From Acidobacteriota bacterium (GTDB taxonomy: Bacteria > Acidobacteriota > Terriglobia > Bryobacterales > Bryobacteraceae): DNA of 5,238 bases. Below the pieces are notes generated by a model. The model was not told the DNA's origin, ran no database searches, and worked only from the letters and a program-made list of their open reading frames with translations. The stretch spans positions 1 through 5,238 of the forward strand of contig CANNLB010000278.1 in the NCBI GenBank assembly GCA_947505565.1, given 5' to 3'. Positions within the stretch are counted from its first letter, which is position 1; each line of letters starts with the position of its first letter. Of the stretch, positions 1-5,238 are shown piece after piece. The position numbers and the translations under genes are program-made.

Positions 1-1016
1 ACGAGCACCCCGATCCGAACCCTTTGCTCGCCGCGGCCACTCCGCCCAACGTGATGGACCTCATCCAGCGCTGCACGGCCAAGAACCCCGAGCATCGGAT
101 TCAAAGCTTCCATGCCATCGCCGACGTGCTAACGGGTATCCTCGCCGGAGCCTATCAGCCGACCGCTGCCACCCAGCCCACTGACCACCACTCCGCGACC
201 CCGATCCCGGCTCCCGCCCCTTCGAAATCGACTCTCGTTCCGATCCTGGCCGTCGCCGGTGTCGCTGTCGTGCTCGTCGCCGCCGCTGTCTCCGGTTGGT
301 TCTACTACAGCAAAAACAAAACCGAGCCGCACGCCAAACAGCCCGCACCGAAGCAAACACTGCCCGTCAAAGGCGGCTCCGTCCTCCCCGTTCCCGCCGG
401 TCCTTATCTGGCCGGTATGAGTAACGTCTCGGTCGATCTCCCCGCTTTTTCGATCGATCGGACGGAAGTCTCAAACCAAGCCTATGCCGAGTTCGCCGCT
501 GCCACCGGCCTTCCCCTGCCTGCCGACGCATCGGACCTCCCGGTCGTCAACGTCTCCTTCAACCAAGCCCAGGGCTTTTGCAAATGGGCCGGCAAGCAAC
601 TTCCCAACGAATCCCAGTGGGAGAAAGCCGCCCGCGGCACCGATGGCCGCAACTACCCCTGGGGTAGCGAGCTAAAGGTCGATCTCGTCATCGCGAAAGA
701 AAATCCGCTCGCTGCCTCCGGCCCGGCAGCGGTCGATTCTCTCGCCGTCGGCAAAAGTCCCTTCGGCGTGCTGCACATGGCGGGCAACGTGTGGGAATGG
801 GTGGACCGTCCCCACTCGCCCAGCCCCGCGGCCGTCGAAAACCTGCGCGCTGCCCTTAACCCACCGCCCAATGCGCAAGAACCCTGGCAGTACATCAAAG
901 GCGGCTCCTACGATCGCGGGATCTCCGAAGCGCTCGCCTACGAATGGGTTAGCGTTCCCGCTCGGTTTTCCAGCCCCAATATCGGCTTCCGCTGCGTTCT
1001 TCCGTCTGCCCTTTAG
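1..1016 (+). CDS. Ser/Thr protein kinase with C-terminal FGE-sulfatase (SUMF1) domain, 3' part only
   Basis: The gene is cut by the left window edge. The first complete codon is at base 3, giving 337 visible residues up to the TAG at 1014-1016. Residues 1-45 look like the end of a Hanks-type kinase C-lobe: the segment CTAKNPEHR (24-32) matches the 'RCLxKDPxxR' subdomain XI signature. A Pro/Ala-rich linker follows, then one strong transmembrane helix (about 78-102, LVPILAVAGVAVVLVAAAV), a second Lys/Pro-rich linker and an FGE-sulfatase fold (about 129-335). Its hallmarks are FSIDRTEVSNQAYAEF (149-164), LPNESQWEKAARG, YPWG, FGVLHMAGNVWEW (254-266), KGGSYDR (299-305) and NIGFRC (326-331). By family analogy the kinase is cytoplasmic and the FGE-like domain extracytoplasmic. 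The paired cysteines of true formylglycine-generating enzymes, expected between GGSY and GFRC, are absent, so a sensory or binding role is more likely than Cys oxidation. Kinase activity cannot be judged because the catalytic lobe is outside the window. Confidence 0.9.
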   Translation, partial: EHPDPNPLLAAATPPNVMDLIQRCTAKNPEHRIQSFHAIADVLTGILAGAYQPTAATQPTDHHSATPIPAPAPSKSTLVPILAVAGVAVVLVAAAVSGWFYYSKNKTEPHAKQPAPKQTLPVKGGSVLPVPAGPYLAGMSNVSVDLPAFSIDRTEVSNQAYAEFAAATGLPLPADASDLPVVNVSFNQAQGFCKWAGKQLPNESQWEKAARGTDGRNYPWGSELKVDLVIAKENPLAASGPAAVDSLAVGKSPFGVLHMAGNVWEWVDRPHSPSPAAVENLRAALNPPPNAQEPWQYIKGGSYDRGISEALAYEWVSVPARFSSPNIGFRCVLPSAL

Positions 1017-1033
1017 TGCGGTTACCCGCCTAG

Positions 1034-2691
<1,658 letters not shown>

Positions 2692-2724
2692 CGAACATGT
2701 GGCTCGCCCTTCGGAGCTCTGCGT

Positions 2725-3444
2725 TCAATACCCGAATCGGGAGAAATCAGGCTTTTCCACGCTGTCTAGTTTAGCCAGCCAAGCGGTGTCTTGACGCCAA
2801 GCTTCATCGTTGCCGGACCTGTAAAAAGTGCGTTCGCTTGGCTTGGCGAAGTGTTCGAACCGTGTAAGAAAGTGAACAAACTCTGGTTGCAGCTTCGGCT
2901 TGAGCCCACAGAACGTAACCAGCTGGGTGAGCGGCTCGGCCGAGGCCACCAACTCCTCGTAACGAATCAGCAGAGCACGATCAGCAAGAGACTCCATGAA
3001 GTCGAACGCAGAGCTGTAATAGGCAAAGTAGTCCTGCAGCGTTTGAGTCAGAAACTGCATGCTAATGTCATTGTCTTTGTCAAGATTCGGTACGCCATGC
3101 CACCTGTCGCGGTTGACGCGTTACAGACTGTAAGCGGTGGCGAAAGGATTCCTAATAAGAACAATCACCGGATTGCCGCCATCTATAGGGCGGCCATGGC
3201 CGCCATTGATCCAAACGGGCTGATAGGCCACGCCGGGCTCCCGCAGATCGAGTCCGTAAAGCACTTCCGGGTTCAGCTCTTGTTGCCGGCCAATCGCCTC
3301 GGCGTTCGCTAGGTGGGCATGCGAGCGAGTGATCAGGTCAAACAGCCCTGAGGTGCAGTACTGAAAGAAGTGAGACCCCGTCCGAGGGAAAGCGAAGCAG
3401 TCGATCTCCTTCAGGAGTTGGCCAAAATAAAAGAGGTTTCGCAT
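2725..3444 (-). pseudogene. Sulfotransferase (PAPS-dependent type) interrupted by an in-frame stop codon
   Basis: Read from ATG 3444 to TGA 2725-2727, this frame gives 239 codons, a normal size for a small Sulfotransfer-family protein, but codon 108 is TAA (3121-3123). Before the stop, CFAFPRTGSHFF (16-27) is the 5'-phosphosulfate-binding P-loop-like motif. IRNPFATAYS (97-106) is the 3'-phosphate motif, with Arg98 and Ser106 spaced eight apart as in characterised sulfotransferases. His83 could be the catalytic base. After the stop the same frame continues RVNRDRWHGVPNLDKD and then the C-terminal half, with LLIRYEELVASAEPLTQLV and TFYRSGNDEAWRQ typical of the family. No frameshift is needed, so one substitution, for example of a Tyr codon (TAC/TAT), would explain the break. 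A restart at ATG 3060 would give only a 111-residue C-terminal piece without PAPS-binding motifs. An upstream GTG (3492) is an alternative start. No good RBS is visible. The region is more AT-rich than its flanks. The acceptor substrate is unknown. A sequencing error at one base is the main alternative to a true pseudogene. Confidence 0.8.
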
Positions 3445-3519
3445 GGTCTGTTCGGCACCCTTCGAGCGCTCTACCAAAAGCCGCTCAATCACCACATCTA
3501 TAGCAATCACGAATCGTAG

Positions 3520-3854
3520 CACAATAGTTATGACGAAAAACACCTCAAATACCTGAAGTACCGCGCCATCGGCCCCTACCGCGGCGTCTCCGTAGGCGCC
3601 CTCGCCGTCTCCGCGTCGCACCCCAAAATCCTCTCCGTCGGCATGGGCGAACAGCCCATCCGCGACAACGCCTCCCACCGCAATGGCGTCTAAAAATCCA
3701 TCGACGCCGGCCGCATCTGCCTCCATGCCCCCCCGAAAAATCGATATCGCCTACGTCTGCGCCCTCGGCCACTCTGGTGACGACCGACCTTGCCGCGTGC
3801 AATAAACTGGTTCGCGACTCGGCGCTCCCGGCGGTCATTCCAAAAGATAAGTAG
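3520..3854 (+). pseudogene. Collapsed remnant of a VPS10/BNR-repeat beta-propeller ('glycosyl hydrolase') gene
   Basis: Three reading-frame pieces resemble parts of the large secreted sortilin/VPS10-like propeller proteins. The first (3520-3735, broken by TAA at 3691) reads SYDEKHLKYLKYRAIGPYRG, like the start of the mature protein. It then jumps straight to SVGALAVSASHPKILSVGMG and GEQPIRDNASHRNGV-stop-KSIDAG, which normally lies about 50 residues further on; the stop sits where these proteins usually have Trp or Tyr. The second piece (3740-3802, shifted frame) reads IDIAYVCALGHSGDDRP, like the family's 'DIVYVAALGH..G.N.ERG' segment. The third (about 3783-3854, third frame, ending in TAG) reads DLAACNKLVRDSALPAVIPK, resembling the family's C-terminal 'FN.LL...G.PAI' end. 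The intact proteins are around a thousand residues, so most of the gene is missing. No signal peptide is left, and the sulfotransferase lies directly upstream in the opposite direction. Family matches are from memory of conserved motifs; the third piece is the least certain. Confidence 0.65.
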
Positions 3855-3869
3855 CCCACCGCCGACTTG

Positions 3870-3875
3870 TACAAT
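3870..3875 (+). promoter_or_regulatory. Putative -10 box (TACAAT) for leaderless methyltransferase gene
   Basis: TACAAT matches the TATAAT consensus at five of six positions and ends exactly six bases before the ATG at 3882. There is no purine-rich Shine-Dalgarno sequence before that ATG. A leaderless transcript is the simplest reading. No convincing -35 hexamer is seen 16-18 bases upstream. It lies 15 bases after the last stop of the propeller-gene remnant. Confidence 0.55.
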
Positions 3876-3881
3876 AACGGC

Positions 3882-4841
3882 ATGACCCCGACCGAAATCG
3901 CCGAACATCCCCTCCTCTCCACCAACTGGTACCACAAGCTCGAACTCCTGCCGGGTCTGGTGACCAATGGCCCGGGGTTCGATAACTTGGTGGTCACCCG
4001 CGCCATGCTCAACGGAATCGACGTCGCCGGGCAAAACTGTCTGGACATCGGGGCCATGGACGGGTTAGTCGCCTACCTGTTGGAAAGGCGGGGAGCCGGG
4101 CGGTCCGTCGCCTACGACCGCAACAGTCGGCCGCTGAATCCCATCTCGAACGGAGACCGCTTCCGGTTCGCTCGGGAAGCGCTCGGCTCGAACGTCGAGT
4201 TCTTGTGGGACATGCCCCTAAAGCACGTCTGGGCCGCGTCGGCCGAGATCGGCCTGCGAACCTACGACGTCGTCGTCTTCGCCGGAGTTCTCTATCACAT
4301 GTTCGACCCGCTGGCCGGGTTGGCCGTCGCGCGGAACCTGGTCCGGGATGGCGGTTTGATCGTCGTCGAAACCGGTGCCACCCTGGACGCCAGCGCCAGC
4401 ATGCACGCCAACGTCGGCGGACGTTTCTATCCGGCGGACGACTACTGGCTGCCCTCCGTTCGCACTCTCGAATACTGGATGCGGTTTCTGCACCTGGAAC
4501 CCATCGACGCTACGTTTCTCCATCACCGGGTGGTAGACGGCTTGCCGGTGATCCGGGTCGCCGTGACGTGCCGGGCGGTGGAGAGTTTCCGCGCGACGCC
4601 CGACGACGACTGGATGCGCCGCCAGAACCTCGGGGCCTTTGTACCGGACTTCCAGGAATGCCTGAACTGGGACGAGGTCAAGAGCGATAAGCCCCCGGTG
4701 CCGTATCAGCACTCCGGCCGGCACATCGCCCGGCATCCCGGCTCGGACGTGCTCGACCTGTTCTCGACGTTGACTTCGAGCCCGGCCATGCTGGCGGCGG
4801 AGCATCCGGAGCTGATGCAACTGCTGCTGGCCGATCGCTGA
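3882..4841 (+). CDS. Class I SAM-dependent methyltransferase, CmoB-like (DUF1698-type)
   Basis: The 319-residue soluble protein has a Rossmann-type SAM-binding core. Residues 54-61, LDIGAMDG, are motif I (the Gly-rich SAM loop), YDVVVFAGVLYHMFDP (128-143) is motif IV/post-IV, and GGLIVVETG (157-165) is motif V. The N-terminal WYHKLELLPGLVTNG (16-30) resembles the 'WYHtieLpdGvvTpG' opening of CmoB-like proteins. YWLPSVRTLEYWMRFLHLE (188-206) resembles the 'W.PT..aL..ML...GF' segment of that group. The length is close to CmoB (about 320), but true tRNA U34 function is not supported, since the C-terminal 90 residues do not look like CmoB. Substrate unknown: tRNA, glycan or small molecule are all possible. 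The ATG at 3882 is preferred over a TTG at 3867 because the TTG overlaps the TACAAT box and the product then starts MTPTEIAEHPLLSTNWYHK. A 46-bp gap separates it from the downstream exonuclease gene. Confidence 0.88.
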   Translation: MTPTEIAEHPLLSTNWYHKLELLPGLVTNGPGFDNLVVTRAMLNGIDVAGQNCLDIGAMDGLVAYLLERRGAGRSVAYDRNSRPLNPISNGDRFRFAREALGSNVEFLWDMPLKHVWAASAEIGLRTYDVVVFAGVLYHMFDPLAGLAVARNLVRDGGLIVVETGATLDASASMHANVGGRFYPADDYWLPSVRTLEYWMRFLHLEPIDATFLHHRVVDGLPVIRVAVTCRAVESFRATPDDDWMRRQNLGAFVPDFQECLNWDEVKSDKPPVPYQHSGRHIARHPGSDVLDLFSTLTSSPAMLAAEHPELMQLLLADR

Positions 4842-4887
4842 GCCACTCTCTGGAACCGAACGTGGCCGGGGGACATCCCTTAGGTAC

Positions 4888-5238
4888 GTGCCACTGCTTG
4901 AACTACGCCCCGCCGGCTTGTACTGTCCGCCGGGGGACTTTTATATTGACCCGTGGAAGGGCGTGGATCGCGCGATCATCACGCACGGGCACGCTGACCA
5001 CGCGCGGGGCGGTTCCCAGGCGTACCTGTGCTGCCGTGACAGTGTCGCCATCCTGCAAACGCGCCTCGGGCCCCAGGCTTCCATCCAGGGCGTGGCGTAT
5101 GGCGAGACCGTCCACTTTAGCGGGGTGAACGTTACTCTCTACCCAGCCGGGCATATCTTAGGCGCGGCTCAGGTTAAAGTCGAAAGCGGCGGCTATTCGT
5201 GGGTCGTCTCCGGAGACTACAAAGTAGAGCCCGACGCC
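4888..5238 (+). CDS. Ligase-associated DNA damage response exonuclease, N-terminal part (metallo-beta-lactamase/beta-CASP family)
   Basis: The gene runs off the right edge; 117 residues are visible. From GTG 4888 the product begins PLLELRPAGLYCPPGDFYID after the initiator, matching the usual 'L.LTP.GLYCPAGDFYIDPW' start of this family, which is why this start is chosen although its RBS is poor (AGG at 4882-4884, three bases from GTG). THGHADHA (32-39) is the HxHxDH zinc-binding motif (His33, His35, Asp37, His38). PAGHILGAAQV (87-97) supplies the third-motif His89. VVSGDYKVEPD (107-117) supplies Asp110. The fold is shared with the CPSF73/Artemis-type nucleases (known for the family). In many bacteria the protein is encoded next to an ATP-dependent DNA ligase and a DEXH-box helicase and is thought to act in DNA repair. 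Those partners would lie beyond 5238 and cannot be seen. The beta-CASP domain is also outside the window. Confidence 0.9.
   Translation, partial: MPLLELRPAGLYCPPGDFYIDPWKGVDRAIITHGHADHARGGSQAYLCCRDSVAILQTRLGPQASIQGVAYGETVHFSGVNVTLYPAGHILGAAQVKVESGGYSWVVSGDYKVEPDA

Noticed and set aside
3189..3204. 16-bp perfect palindrome GGCGGCCATGGCCGCC
   Set aside because: It lies in the Gly/His-rich loop NGGHGRPIDGG of the sulfotransferase and is explained by repeated GGC codons around CAT/GGC. It is unlikely to be an operator site.
2791..3312. 173-codon + strand frame across the sulfotransferase
   Set aside because: It covers the antisense of the sulfotransferase and its stop codon. No recognisable motif, while the - strand shows a full set of family motifs.
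3445..3726. N-terminal extension of the sulfotransferase frame up to an ATG at 3726
   Set aside because: That part translates to Gly/Ala/Asp-rich sequence that is the antisense of the + strand propeller relic. Sulfotransferase-like sequence begins only near 3444-3492.
3867..3881. TTG at 3867 as start of the methyltransferase
   Set aside because: The five extra codons overlap the TACAAT box and add nothing that resembles the family; ATG 3882 is the better start.
3959..3998. Inverted repeat GGTGACCA / TGGTCACC with a 24-base loop
   Set aside because: Only 8 bp arms inside a conserved part of the methyltransferase coding sequence; no operator context.
3545..4057. 170-codon - strand frame with Arg/Gly-rich product
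   Set aside because: It is a shadow of the propeller relic and methyltransferase start; low-complexity Arg/Gly composition is typical of antisense reading in GC-rich DNA.
4218..4820. 200-codon - strand frame inside the methyltransferase gene
   Set aside because: Antisense shadow of a gene with clear SAM-binding motifs.

Overview
The window looks like a chromosomal segment of a fairly GC-rich bacterium, most likely an Acidobacteriota member related to Bryobacter/Solibacter. This is inferred from three things: a Ser/Thr kinase fused to an FGE-sulfatase (SUMF1) domain, a relic of the large VPS10/BNR-propeller 'glycosyl hydrolase' proteins that are abundant in that phylum, and start codons placed directly after a -10-like box, as in leaderless transcription. 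No 16S or other phylogenetic marker is present, so the assignment is tentative.

Left part (1-2392, + strand): the 3' end of a membrane-anchored kinase/FGE-sulfatase fusion is followed after 35 bp by a complete argG (argininosuccinate synthase, long E. coli-like type). argG has no usable Shine-Dalgarno sequence but has a TACACT box ending six bases before its ATG.

Middle part (2389-3854): this is a visibly decayed stretch. On the - strand lie a small unrecognised ORF, whose stop codon shares a palindromic CTAG with the argG stop, and a full-length sulfotransferase gene carrying an in-frame TAA just after its PAPS 3'-phosphate motif. On the + strand, immediately upstream of the sulfotransferase start, is a collapsed remnant of a VPS10/BNR propeller gene. 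Pieces from its beginning, an early propeller region and probably its extreme C-terminus survive in three different frames. The sulfotransferase section is noticeably more AT-rich than its flanks. A strong stem-loop lies just after argG.

Right part (3870-5238, + strand): an intact class I SAM-dependent methyltransferase with CmoB-like (DUF1698/Methyltransf_9-type) features follows, apparently leaderless with TACAAT six bases before ATG. After it comes the 5' end of a ligase-associated DNA-damage-response exonuclease (metallo-beta-lactamase/beta-CASP family), which runs out of the window. In other genomes that family sits in an operon with an ATP-dependent DNA ligase and a DEXH-box helicase.

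The genes do not form one obvious pathway. The window reads as housekeeping genes (argG, DNA repair) around a small degenerating accessory patch. I saw no tRNA, rRNA, CRISPR array, insertion sequence or convincing new multi-gene system.
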